Shown: in pieces, positions 18,613-27,224 of the stretch
Layout: every line of letters starts with the position of its first letter
Numbering within the stretch: position 1 is the stretch's first letter
Assembly (NCBI GenBank): GCA_023423065.1
Contig: JAFAGC010000004.1
Location: forward strand, 1 to 52,743
Length of the DNA stretch: 52,743 bases
Reading direction: 5' to 3'
Source: Pseudomonadota bacterium
Lineage (GTDB): Bacteria; Pseudomonadota; Gammaproteobacteria; Steroidobacterales; Steroidobacteraceae
Made by a program: the position numbers and the translations under genes
The notes under the pieces: model-generated
Database searches by the model: none
What the model was told of the DNA's origin: nothing
What the model saw: the letters and a program-made list of their open reading frames with translations, nothing else

Positions 18613-19949
18613 GTCGAGCGTCGCGCGCGGCCAATGCCGCGCTCGAGACCGGCGTCGTCGCGGATCTGACCCACGAGGCCGAGGGCGTCGTGCGTGCCTC
18701 GGAGACGCAGGGCAAGACCGTGTTCGTCGCGGGCGCGTTGCCGGGCGAGCGCATTTCGTTCCGCCGCCGCAGCTTTCACAAGAGCCACGACGAGGCCGAA
18801 CTCGTCGAGGTCCTCGAGGCGTCGCCCGACCGTGTCACGCCGCGCTGCGCGCATTTCGGTGTGTGCGGCGGGTGCGCGCTGCAGCATCTCGATCCGGCGG
18901 CGCAGATCGCATCGAAGCAGAAGGAACTCGCGAGCAATCTCGAACGTATCGGCAAGGTGACGCCCGCGACGTGGCTTCCGCCCTTGTCAGGACCCGTGTG
19001 GGGTTATCGACGGCGCGCACGCCTGTCCTCGCGTTACGTGACGAAGAAGGGCCGGAGCCTGGTCGGGTTCCGCGAGAAGCAGGGCAAGTACGTCGCCGAC
19101 GTGCGGCGCTGCGAAGTGCTCGCGGAGCCGGTAGGTGGACTGGTCGAGGCGCTCGGCGAACTGCTCACTGGCATGGAACGGCGCGAGAGCATTCCGCAGG
19201 TCGAGGTGTCGTTGTCCGACGGGGAACGCGTGCTCGTGCTGCGCGTGCTCGATCCCCTGGGCGAGCGCGATCTCGCCAGCCTGTCCGGATTCGAAAGGAG
19301 TCACGGCCTGCGCATCATGTTGCAGCCGGGCGGGCTCGATACCATCGTGCCTCTGACGCCCGGACCCGTCGACCTTCACTACCGGCTGGACGAGTTCGAC
19401 CTGAAGCTCGAGTTCGGTCCCTCGGACTTCGTCCAGGTCAACGCGGCCATCAACCACGGCATGGTCGCCCGCGCCATCGAACTACTCGAAGTCCGGCCGA
19501 CGGACCGGGTCCTGGACCTGTACTGCGGGCTGGGCAACTTCACGCTGCCGCTGGCCCGGCATGCGGGCTCGGTAGTCGGCGTCGAAGGTGAACCAGGTCT
19601 CATCGAGCGGGCCCGCGCCAATGCCCGTAACAACGGGGTGACCAATGCCGAATTCCACGTGGCCGACCTGTCGGCGGCCCCCGACGCCACGGTCCCCTGG
19701 CTGCGCGGCGGGTACGACGCGGTGCTGTTAGACCCGCCGCGTGTCGGCGCGCGTGAGGTTTTGAGCGCCGTGGCACATATCGCGCCTCGCAGGGTGGTGT
19801 ATATCTCGTGCCACATCGGCTCGTTGGCGCGGGACCTGGGCGTGCTAGTCCACGAACATGGGTTCCGCTTACGTGCCGCCGGTGTACTTGATATGTTTCC
19901 GCACACGACACACGTGGAGTCCATGGCGGTGCTCGACCGGGCATCGTAG
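18609..19949 (+). CDS. rlmD: 23S rRNA (uracil-1939-C5)-methyltransferase RlmD
   Basis: The 446-residue protein has an N-terminal TRAM-like domain, an Fe-S cluster motif (Cys80, Cys86, Cys89 in CAHFGVCGGC, plus a Cys in DVRRCEVL), the SAM motif LDLYCGLGNFTLPLA, DPPR, and the catalytic Cys in YISCHIGSLARD. The E. coli enzyme usually has YVSCN at that site; here it is SCH. GTG at 18609 overlaps the previous stop; an ATG at 18561 inside the upstream gene is possible but unlikely. Confidence 0.93.
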   Translation: MSRASRAANAALETGVVADLTHEAEGVVRASETQGKTVFVAGALPGERISFRRRSFHKSHDEAELVEVLEASPDRVTPRCAHFGVCGGCALQHLDPAAQIASKQKELASNLERIGKVTPATWLPPLSGPVWGYRRRARLSSRYVTKKGRSLVGFREKQGKYVADVRRCEVLAEPVGGLVEALGELLTGMERRESIPQVEVSLSDGERVLVLRVLDPLGERDLASLSGFERSHGLRIMLQPGGLDTIVPLTPGPVDLHYRLDEFDLKLEFGPSDFVQVNAAINHGMVARAIELLEVRPTDRVLDLYCGLGNFTLPLARHAGSVVGVEGEPGLIERARANARNNGVTNAEFHVADLSAAPDATVPWLRGGYDAVLLDPPRVGAREVLSAVAHIAPRRVVYISCHIGSLARDLGVLVHEHGFRLRAAGVLDMFPHTTHVESMAVLDRAS

Positions 19950-19975
19950 AGGGGGCTCCCGAGATAGGAACGACG

Positions 19976-21028
19976 GTGACCCTGGGCCCACTGATGGTCG
20001 ACGTGGCAGGTCTCGAGCTCACGCCCGAGGACCGCGACGTGCTGCGCCATCCACTCGTGGGCAGCGTCATCCTGTTCACCCGCAACTACGCGAACGCCGA
20101 GCAACTCACCCGGCTCGTCGCCGACATCCATGCGGTGCGCTCGCCCGCGCTCATCGTCGCGGTCGACCAGGAGGGCGGGCGCGTCCAACGCTTCCGTCCC
20201 GAGTTCTCGCGCCTGCCGCCACCGCGTCGCATCGGTCACGAATACGATCTCGATCCGAAGAAGGGACTGACCCTCGCGCGTTCGATGGGCTGGCTCATGG
20301 CGGCCGAACTGCGCGCGCATGGCGTCGACCTGTCGTTCGCCCCCTGCGTCGATCTCGACTACGGCGTGAGCGAAGTCATCGGCGATCGTGCGTTTCATTC
20401 GAAACCGGAGGCGGTCGCGCAACTCGCGCTGGCGTACGTGCAGGGCATGAAGGATGCCGGCATGGCCGCCACCGCCAAACATTTTCCCGGCCACGGCGCC
20501 GTCGTCGCGGATTCCCACCAGTCCCTGCCGGTAGATAGACGGGGCTGGGACGAGCTGGGGGACGACCTCTTGCCTTACCGGCGTCTGATGGCGAACGGCC
20601 TGCCCGGCGTCATGGTCGCGCACGTGCTGTTTCCCGCCGTCGCGCCGGAACCCGCGAGCCTGTCGCGCCGCTGGATCCAGAACGCGTTGCGCGAGGAGCT
20701 GCGCTTTTCGGGCGCGGTGTTCACCGACGATCTTTCCATGGGCGGTGCCGCCGAATACGGCGACATCGTCGTGCGCGCGCGCGCCGCGCTCGACGCGGGC
20801 TGCGACGTGCTGCCGGTCTGCAACGACCGCGCATCGGTCGCGCGCCTGCTCGACGAGCTCGATTTCGAGATCGAGCCCAGCTCGCACCTGCGCCTGGTGC
20901 GCATGCGCGGGCGCGCGGCGCCCGAACGCGAAGAACTGCTGGCCGGTCACGCCTGGCGCGAAAGCCAGGATCTGCTCGCCCGCTCGGCGGAGCCGCCGCA
21001 ACTCAACCTGACGGCGGGCAACGCATGA
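19976..21028 (+). CDS. nagZ: Beta-N-acetylhexosaminidase NagZ
   Basis: This 350-residue GH3 enzyme has DQEGGRVQRF, the flexible-loop motif KHFPGHG (168-174) with the His/Asp dyad typical of NagZ, and the nucleophile Asp251 in FTDDLSMGG. It removes GlcNAc from 1,6-anhydroMurNAc peptides in cytosolic peptidoglycan recycling. It begins with GTG preceded by GATAGGAA. The stop overlaps the start of the PAS-GGDEF gene. Confidence 0.95.
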   Translation: MTLGPLMVDVAGLELTPEDRDVLRHPLVGSVILFTRNYANAEQLTRLVADIHAVRSPALIVAVDQEGGRVQRFRPEFSRLPPPRRIGHEYDLDPKKGLTLARSMGWLMAAELRAHGVDLSFAPCVDLDYGVSEVIGDRAFHSKPEAVAQLALAYVQGMKDAGMAATAKHFPGHGAVVADSHQSLPVDRRGWDELGDDLLPYRRLMANGLPGVMVAHVLFPAVAPEPASLSRRWIQNALREELRFSGAVFTDDLSMGGAAEYGDIVVRARAALDAGCDVLPVCNDRASVARLLDELDFEIEPSSHLRLVRMRGRAAPEREELLAGHAWRESQDLLARSAEPPQLNLTAGNA

Positions 21029-21951
21029 ACGGTTTCAAGAACGATTTCCTGCGCGGTGCGCTCGACGTCGCGCCCGAGGGCGTCGTCATCACCGAGGCCG
21101 GGAACGATCGCATCGTCGTGTACGTCAATCCCGCGTTCTGCCGGCTGACCGGATACGACGTTGCCGAGCTGGTCGGCAAGAACCTGCGGTTGTTGCAGGG
21201 CGAGGATCGCGATCAGCAGGAGCTGGAAGGGCTGCGCGAAGCGCTCGGACACGGTGAAGCCACGCGTGCGTTGCTGCGCAACCAGCGCAAGGACGGCACG
21301 GTGTTCGTGAACGACATGCACATCCATCCATTGAAGAACGGCGACGGCAAGGTCACGCACTTCATCGGCTATCACCGCGAAGGCGGCACGCGGCCGCGTA
21401 CGGGCGACACCGGCATCCGCGGACTGCCGAGCTGGGTGCGCGAAGACCGCCTCACCGGGCTCGCGTCACGTTACTACTTCGAGGACGTGCTCAAGCGCGA
21501 CTTCGCGCTGGCACAGCGCGACAAGACCGACATCGCGCTGCTGCTGTTCGACATCGACCAGCTGGGTCCCTACAACGAGATCTTCGACCGCGCGGGCGGC
21601 GACGCGGTGGTCAAGCGCGTGGCGCGCGCCATTGCCGGTTCGTTCCGCCGCGGCACCGACGTCGTCGGTCGCTGGGAAGGCGCGAGCGTCATCGTGCTGA
21701 TGCACGGCACGCCGGCGGATCACGTCATCCAGCATGCGACCACCGTGGCGCATCGCGTGCGCGAGCAGCAGATCCATCATCCGCGCTCGACCCAGCGTTA
21801 CGTGACCGTGAGCGGTGGCGTCGCGATCCACACCGCGCGCCCCGAAGACACCGCGGCGAATTTCCTGAAAGCGGTCGAAGTCGCCGTGGCCCGCGCGAAA
21901 GAGCAGGGCCGCAATCGCATCATCGTCGCCGAAGAATCCGACTTCCGCTGA
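21025..21951 (+). CDS. PAS (LOV-like) protein with degenerate GGDEF domain and intact I-site
   Basis: Residues 10-120 form a PAS domain strongly resembling LOV domains (VNPAFCRLTGY, GKNLRLLQG, RKDGTVF, THFIGYHRE). The LOV photoactive Cys position holds Leu54 (GxNCRFLQG to GKNLRLLQG). Residues 140-305 form a GGDEF fold starting DRLTGLASRYYFE. Asp176 is kept, but the active-site motif is EGASV (218-222) instead of GGDEF, so cyclase activity is unlikely. The inhibitory site RxxD is intact (Arg209-Asp212) exactly five residues before the motif, so it may bind c-di-GMP as a receptor. It is coupled to nagZ by ATGA. Its TGA directly abuts repeat element copy 1. Confidence 0.85.
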   Translation: MNGFKNDFLRGALDVAPEGVVITEAGNDRIVVYVNPAFCRLTGYDVAELVGKNLRLLQGEDRDQQELEGLREALGHGEATRALLRNQRKDGTVFVNDMHIHPLKNGDGKVTHFIGYHREGGTRPRTGDTGIRGLPSWVREDRLTGLASRYYFEDVLKRDFALAQRDKTDIALLLFDIDQLGPYNEIFDRAGGDAVVKRVARAIAGSFRRGTDVVGRWEGASVIVLMHGTPADHVIQHATTVAHRVREQQIHHPRSTQRYVTVSGGVAIHTARPEDTAANFLKAVEVAVARAKEQGRNRIIVAEESDFR

Positions 21952-22456
21952 AATGGGGACATTCTCCGTTTCCTAGCAAATGGGGACAGACCTGTTAGCG
22001 GCAGGCAGCCATCAGATTCCGCGACTCTTCTCTTGGCGGCCACAGCGCGTGGCGGATATTTCATGCCAGCTACGAGCGAAACGCGTCCACAGTCGCGTCG
22101 GTGCGCACTCGATGAGTCCCGGCGATCACCGCGGTGAGTGCACGGCATGGACGGTGCACACGCGATGGGGCTGAGCGTACGCGGCGCATCCGGCGTTCGC
22201 GCAAGGCACGGAGCCGGCAAGGAACACCCTCAGACTGCGCTAGGCGACTTGGATGATGGCAGAGACAGATAACCCGCCCCCGCGGCCGGCGGGCCAACTT
22301 CTAGCGCGTTCAATTGCTGGGGCGCGCCGCGGTAGCGAAACCCATCGTGTGGGCGACGGCCATGCCGTCCACGCGGACCCAGACAATCGCCGGGACTCAT
22401 CGAGCCCCACACCGAGGTCTGTCCCCTTTTGCTAGGAAACGGGGAATGTCCCCATT
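21952..22456. mobile_element. Repeat element copy 1: 505-bp MITE-like element with 42-bp terminal inverted repeats
   Basis: The left end (21952-21993) begins AATGGGGACATTCTCCG and includes CCTAGCAAATGGGGACAG; the right end (22415-22456) is its near-perfect inverse. The interior has no convincing gene. It includes CGCGTCGGTGCGCACTCGAT, GCGCAAGGCACGGAGCCGGC and GGGGCGCGCCGCGGTAGCG, all also present in copy 2 at 38840-39350 in the same order and orientation. It fills the whole gap between the stop of the PAS-GGDEF gene and the stop of csiV, whose TAA overlaps the element end. The ends resemble GGGGACAGACC sequences found near REP-associated tyrosine transposases (my recollection); no transposase is present, so it would be non-autonomous. 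Confidence 0.8.
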
Positions 22457-23094
22457 TATCGGCCGCCGGTGGCGCGGTTCGCGGGGGTCACCAGGGCGAT
22501 GACGCCGAAGGCGGGGTGATCGTAGTAGTTGCGCTCATAACGCTTCACGCGGCGGGACTCGGCCAGCGTGAACACGGTGCCGGGCGTTGCGGCGAGGCCG
22601 GCGGGCGGGTTGGACGTCTGGTAGTTCAGCGACATGCCGAGGTGCAGATAGGCGCCGGCCTCGAGGAAGATGATGCCCGAAAGCCCCGGCACGTTGCCGG
22701 CCAGCTTGTTGATCGTGAACCCCGCGCGCGAGCCCCACGAGCTCGCGGTCTGCTGCCAGGCGAAATGGGCGACGGGCTGATAGTTAGCCGACGCGCGCAG
22801 CTTCGCGGCGATGTCGTTGAGCTGGAACTGCGAGGACGGCACCGTTGCGACGAAACGCCCGGTCACCGGCGAATCGGGCTGATCGGGGCCGCGCGGTACG
22901 GGCCTGGCGGTCCAGTCCTCCGGACCCCCGGCGCCGGTGGCGTTCCGGAATACGATGATTTCGACGGTATATACGGTCGCCGAGGGCGTGGTCGACTGCG
23001 CCTGGGCGGCCGGAAGCGTCGTGGTGGCCGCGACGCAGGCGAACAGGGCGGCGGTGAGCAGGGAGCGCAGTCGCGAGCGGCCGTTTGAATTCAT
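22456..23094 (-). CDS. csiV: CsiV family exported protein
   Basis: The 212-residue protein has a signal peptide (MNSNGRSRLRSLLTAALFACVAA..., cleavage near AQA) and then VYTVEIIVFRN, the start of the CsiV family. The C-terminal region has LNYQT and SRRVKRYERNYYDHPAFGVIALV, typical of this family. CsiV is a periplasmic peptidoglycan-binding protein described in Vibrio. It follows mfd on the minus strand after 22 bp, an arrangement also known in Pseudomonas. A TATACT box on the minus strand (23102-23107) sits 7 bp before the ATG. Its TAA stop is formed at the edge of the repeat element. Confidence 0.85.
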   Translation of the reverse strand: MNSNGRSRLRSLLTAALFACVAATTTLPAAQAQSTTPSATVYTVEIIVFRNATGAGGPEDWTARPVPRGPDQPDSPVTGRFVATVPSSQFQLNDIAAKLRASANYQPVAHFAWQQTASSWGSRAGFTINKLAGNVPGLSGIIFLEAGAYLHLGMSLNYQTSNPPAGLAATPGTVFTLAESRRVKRYERNYYDHPAFGVIALVTPANRATGGR

Positions 23095-23116
23095 GGGCCA
23101 AAGTATAGCGGGTCGG

Positions 23117-26100
23117 TCAGCGGCGTTTCCCGCCCGCCGGCTTTTGAGCGGGTTGCGAGGCGGGTTTGTCGGTCGCCGGCGACTTGGCCGCTCCACTGCC
23201 ACCGCCTCGAAGCCCTTGCAGGAACGATTCGGCGAATTCGAACCGCTCCGCATCGTCCTCGGTCTCGACGGAAATGCGCAGCTTGAGCGGGCCGTCGAGT
23301 CGATAGTCGCGGTCCGGATGCTGAACGAGCCGGATGATCGCGCGCGGGTCGGCCTGGTTACGCTCCTCGAACAGCGCATACCCGCCCTCACGCCCGAGGT
23401 CGAGCCGGCGGATGCCGAGCGCGCGGGCGGTGAGCTTGAGGCGCGCGACACGCAGGAGGTTGGTCGCCGGAGGCGGCAGCGGCCCGAACCGGTCGACGAT
23501 TTCCTCGGTGAGTTCGTCGATCGCGGCATTGTCGGGCGCGGCGGCGAGCCGCTTGTACAACGCCAGGCGCGCGGGCACGTCGGCCACGTAGCTCTCCGGC
23601 AGCAGGGCGGGGAGCCGCAACTCGACCTCGGCGGTGGCCGCCAGCGGACGATCGAGCTCCGGCTCGCGGCCTTCCTTCATCGCCTTCACGGCCTGCTCGA
23701 GCAGGTCGAGGTACATCGTCAGGCCGACTTCCGTGAGCTCGCCGCTTTGCGACTCGCCTAACAATTCGCCGGCGCCGCGGATTTCGAGGTCGTGCGTCGC
23801 GAGCACGAATCCCGCGCCGAGGTCCTCGAGCGATTCGATGGCTTCCAGCCGCTTCACCGCATCCTGCGACAGCGCCTTGCGCGGCGGCGTGAGCAGATAG
23901 GCATAGGCGCGGTGATGCGAACGGCCGACGCGGCCGCGCAGCTGGTGAAGCTGCGCGAGACCGAGGCGGTCGGCGCGATCGATCATGATCGTGTTCGCGG
24001 TGGGCACGTCGATGCCGCTTTCGATGATGGTCGTGCACACCAGGAAATTGAAGCGCCGGTGATAGAAGTCGACCATGAGCTGCTCGAGGTCGCGTTCGCG
24101 CATCTGTCCATGGCCGACGCGCACGTCCGCTTCCGGGATCAGCTTCGCGATTTCCTGCGCGGTCTTGTCGATGGTCTCGACCACGTTGTGCACGAAGTAC
24201 ACCTGTCCGCCGCGGCGGAACTCGCGCAGCGCCGCTTCGCGCAGCGTCGCGGCGTGCCACTCGGTCACGAAGGTCTTGATCGCGAGCCGCTCGGACGGCG
24301 GCGTGGTGATCAGCGAAAGGTCGCGCAAGCCGCCGAGCGCCATGTTCAGCGTGCGCGGAATCGGCGTCGCGGTGAGCGTCAGCACGTGCACCTCGGCGCG
24401 CAGCGTCTTGAGCTTTTCCTTGTCGCGCACGCCGAAGCGGTGCTCCTCGTCGACGATCACGAGGCCGAGATCCTTGAAGCGCACGTTGGCATGCAGCAGC
24501 CGGTGCGTGGCGATGACGATATCGACCGTGCCCTTCTCGATGCCCTCGAGCACGGCGTTCGATTCCTTGCCCGAACGGAATCGCGACAGCGCCTCGATGC
24601 GCACCGGCCAGTCGGCGAAGCGGTCGCGGAAGTTGTTGGCATGCTGCTCGGCCAGCAGCGTGGTCGGCACCAGCACCGCGACCTGCTTGCCGGCCTGCGC
24701 CGCGACGAACGCCGCGCGCATCGCGACCTCGGTCTTGCCGAAGCCGACGTCGCCGCACACGACGCGGTCCATCGGCTTCTCGCTCGCGAGATCGGCCAGC
24801 ACCTGGCGGATGGCCTCGGCCTGGTCCGCGGTTTCCTCGAACGGAAAACTGTTCGCGAACGCCTGGTATTCGAGTTCCTTCGATGGGAGCGGCGGGCCGC
24901 GCTTGGCCTGCCGCTGCGCATACAGGTCGAGTAGTTCGGCCGCCACGTCGCGGATCTTGTCGGCCGCGCGCTTGCGCGCCTTGGCCCACTGGTCGGTGCC
25001 GAGCTTGTGCAGCGGGGCGCTTTCCGGCGCCGCGCCGGAATATCGCGAGACCAGGTGCAGCTGCTGCACCGGCACGTAGAGCTTGTCGCCGCCGGCATAT
25101 TCGAGCACGACGAATTCGCCGTCCTGCCCCGCGACCTGCATCATCTGCAGGCCGACATAACGGCCGACGCCGTACTCCTCGTGCACCACCGGCGATCCCG
25201 GGGCGAGAGTGGTGAGGTCGCGCAGGATCGCCTGCGGATCGGCGGCCGCGCGGCGCCGGCGGCGCTCCTGGCGGGCGCGCTGTCCGAAGAGCTGCGCCTC
25301 GCCGAGCACCGAGATCGGCGGTGTGACGACGTTGAGCCCGGCCATCTCGGGCGCGATGCAGATCGCGAACTTCGCCTCGCCATCCACGAACTCGCGCCAT
25401 CCGGCGACCGGCGTCGGTGTGAGCGAATGGGCGCGCAGCATCTCGAGCAGCACTTCGCGCCGTCCGGCCGAATCGGCGGCGAGCAGTACGCGCCCCGGAT
25501 AAGTGGCGAGGAAGTTCTCGAGCGGCGCGAGCGGGCGTTCGGAGCGCAGGTCCACGCGCCATTCCTGCGGCGCGCTGGTCGGGAAGTTGTCGGCTTCGAC
25601 CTCGGACTTGAACCGTTCGATGTCGATGCGCGTGAATCCATCGAGGCGCGCCCCGAGTTCGTCGGGCGTGAGGAACAGTTCGTCCGGCGCGAGGATCGGA
25701 CGTTCGATGTCGTGGCGGCGTTCCTCGTAGCGCTCGGCGACGACGCGCGCGGCGGTCTCGATGGCGCCCGGCAGCTCGGCGCCCGCGCAGACCACCGTCC
25801 CGGGCGGTAGATAGTCGAGCAACGTGTCGGTGGAGTCGAAGAACAGCGGCAGGTAGAACTCGATGCCGGGCGGCGCGATGCCGTCGCTGACGCCGCGGTA
25901 GATCACGCTGCGGGTCGGGTCGCCCTCGAACCGCTTGCGGTATCTCAGCCGGAACGCCTTGACGGATTCGGCATCGAGCGGCAGCTCGCGTCCCGGCAGC
26001 AGCCGCACCCGCTCGAGCGACTTGCCCGAGCGCTGCGTATCCGGATCGAACTCGCGGATCACTTCGATCTCGTCGTCGAACAGGTCCACGCGCAGCGGCG

Positions 26101-26635
26101 CGTCCGCGCCCATCGGGAACACGTCGAACAGCGAGCCGCGCAGCGCGAACTCACCCGGCGCGGATACCTGCGAAACGGAGGCGTAGCCGCTCTCGACGAG
26201 CCGCGCGCGCAGCGGCTCGATTTCGAGCCGATCGCCGACGGCGAGGTTGAACGTGCGCCCATCGACATAACCGCGGGGCGCGAGACGCTGGCCCAGCGTG
26301 TCGGCCGATGCGAGCAGCACCGCGGATTTCATCCGCGGCAGTTCGGACAGCGCCGCGAGGCGCTCCGAGATGATGTCCGGGTGGGGCGAGAAAACGTCGT
26401 AGGGCAGGACTTCCCAGTCCGGCAGCGCGTGTATCGAGCGAGCCCCACCGAGATAGAAGCCGAGCTCCGCGCGCAGCTGATCGAGCTCGCGCACGTCGCG
26501 CGCGATGACCAGGTAGGGACGCGTGTCCGCCGCGATGGCCTCGGCCAGCGCAAGGCTGCGCGCCGAGCCATACAGCTGATGCCAGCGAGTGCGGGTGCCG
26601 GGCGCGGGGGCGTGTGGATGAAGGAGAGCGGGCAT
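23117..26635 (-). CDS. mfd: Transcription-repair coupling factor Mfd
   Basis: The 1172-residue protein covers all Mfd domains: UvrB-homology region (ELDQLRAELGFYLG ... LPDWEVLPYDVFSPH), RNA polymerase-interaction domain (GSPVVHEEYGVGRYVGL), helicase motifs (GDVGFGKTEVAMRAA, DEEHRFGV, TATPIPRT, IIESGIDVPTANT, QLRGRVGRS), and the C-terminal autoinhibitory domain. It removes stalled RNA polymerase and recruits UvrA. I start it at the ATG at 26635 (MPALLHPHAP); an open extension to 26698 lacks family features. The last ~25 residues are a Lys/Pro/Ala-rich tail. Confidence 0.97.
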   Translation of the reverse strand: MPALLHPHAPAPGTRTRWHQLYGSARSLALAEAIAADTRPYLVIARDVRELDQLRAELGFYLGGARSIHALPDWEVLPYDVFSPHPDIISERLAALSELPRMKSAVLLASADTLGQRLAPRGYVDGRTFNLAVGDRLEIEPLRARLVESGYASVSQVSAPGEFALRGSLFDVFPMGADAPLRVDLFDDEIEVIREFDPDTQRSGKSLERVRLLPGRELPLDAESVKAFRLRYRKRFEGDPTRSVIYRGVSDGIAPPGIEFYLPLFFDSTDTLLDYLPPGTVVCAGAELPGAIETAARVVAERYEERRHDIERPILAPDELFLTPDELGARLDGFTRIDIERFKSEVEADNFPTSAPQEWRVDLRSERPLAPLENFLATYPGRVLLAADSAGRREVLLEMLRAHSLTPTPVAGWREFVDGEAKFAICIAPEMAGLNVVTPPISVLGEAQLFGQRARQERRRRRAAADPQAILRDLTTLAPGSPVVHEEYGVGRYVGLQMMQVAGQDGEFVVLEYAGGDKLYVPVQQLHLVSRYSGAAPESAPLHKLGTDQWAKARKRAADKIRDVAAELLDLYAQRQAKRGPPLPSKELEYQAFANSFPFEETADQAEAIRQVLADLASEKPMDRVVCGDVGFGKTEVAMRAAFVAAQAGKQVAVLVPTTLLAEQHANNFRDRFADWPVRIEALSRFRSGKESNAVLEGIEKGTVDIVIATHRLLHANVRFKDLGLVIVDEEHRFGVRDKEKLKTLRAEVHVLTLTATPIPRTLNMALGGLRDLSLITTPPSERLAIKTFVTEWHAATLREAALREFRRGGQVYFVHNVVETIDKTAQEIAKLIPEADVRVGHGQMRERDLEQLMVDFYHRRFNFLVCTTIIESGIDVPTANTIMIDRADRLGLAQLHQLRGRVGRSHHRAYAYLLTPPRKALSQDAVKRLEAIESLEDLGAGFVLATHDLEIRGAGELLGESQSGELTEVGLTMYLDLLEQAVKAMKEGREPELDRPLAATAEVELRLPALLPESYVADVPARLALYKRLAAAPDNAAIDELTEEIVDRFGPLPPPATNLLRVARLKLTARALGIRRLDLGREGGYALFEERNQADPRAIIRLVQHPDRDYRLDGPLKLRISVETEDDAERFEFAESFLQGLRGGGSGAAKSPATDKPASQPAQKPAGGKRR

Positions 26636-26717
26636 TGCGGAGCGCGGCAGCTTACCTGTCGTCGCGCTGGCTGCAAGCCGCCGCTGTGTCAGGCGCAATC
26701 CGACACGCTTTTACGGT

Positions 26718-26738
26718 GGGTAACATGCTCCGTTACCC
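26718..26738. other. Inverted repeat GGGTAAC-N7-GTTACCC
   Basis: A perfect 7-bp stem with 7-base loop lies between the mfd start and the end of the small exported-protein gene. There is no T-run on either strand, so it could be a weak terminator for the minus-strand gene upstream or an operator for mfd. Nothing else was seen in the ~150-bp gap. Confidence 0.3.
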
Positions 26739-26786
26739 GTTTCCGGCGCACGCGGGGTCGCCGGATCGATCAGCGAAGGACTGTCC

Positions 26787-27080
26787 TCAGCTCGCCACGA
26801 CCACCGCGTGCAGCACCTTGTCGTGTTCGAACACGACGACGAAGTTCGGATAGAACCACTTGGTGATGGGCGGATTTCCTACCGGCGAGCTCTTGTTTGC
26901 GGGGGCTCCGAAACGCGCCTCCACCGAACTCATGCTCGAACCGCGCTGGGGCGTTTCGATGCCGGAGGGTTTGACCACGACCTGGCCGTCGATGGCCAGC
27001 GTTTCGGCGAAGGACGGCGCCGCGATCGCGAGACCCGCGGCAAGCAATAACGAACTGGTCTTCCTCGTGCGAGCAAGCAT
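26787..27080 (-). CDS. Small exported protein, SmpA/OmlA-like
   Basis: The 97-residue protein has a signal peptide (MLARTRKTSSLLLAAGLAIAAPSFA, cleavage before ETL). The mature part is about 72 residues, with PQRGSSMSSVEARFGAP and a beta-hairpin-like PPITKWFYPNFVVVFEH. The pattern (RGxSMxxVxxRFGxP then a Trp/Tyr-rich strand) resembles the BamE/SmpA-OmlA fold; no lipobox is present. A GGGAGG ribosome-binding site precedes the ATG. It is divergent from lolC. Function is unknown. Confidence 0.8.
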   Translation of the reverse strand: MLARTRKTSSLLLAAGLAIAAPSFAETLAIDGQVVVKPSGIETPQRGSSMSSVEARFGAPANKSSPVGNPPITKWFYPNFVVVFEHDKVLHAVVVAS

Positions 27081-27224
27081 CTTTCTTCCCTCCCGGCCAG
27101 CGACTCGACCGTGGCGGAAATATACGCCGCGCTATGGCAAAGTCAGGCGCTGTCGCCGGCTGCCGACCGATTCCGTCGGTGGTTTTGTGATCTCCGTCCG
27201 GTTTTTCGCCCAGAATGGCCCTCA

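Noticed and set aside
21798..22220. Minus-strand ORF inside repeat element copy 1 (and the similar one at 38796-39113)
   Set aside because: The shared protein-like segment is short, runs out of frame relative to the rest, ends differently in the two copies, and has no recognisable domain or ribosome-binding site. The DNA, not the protein, is conserved.
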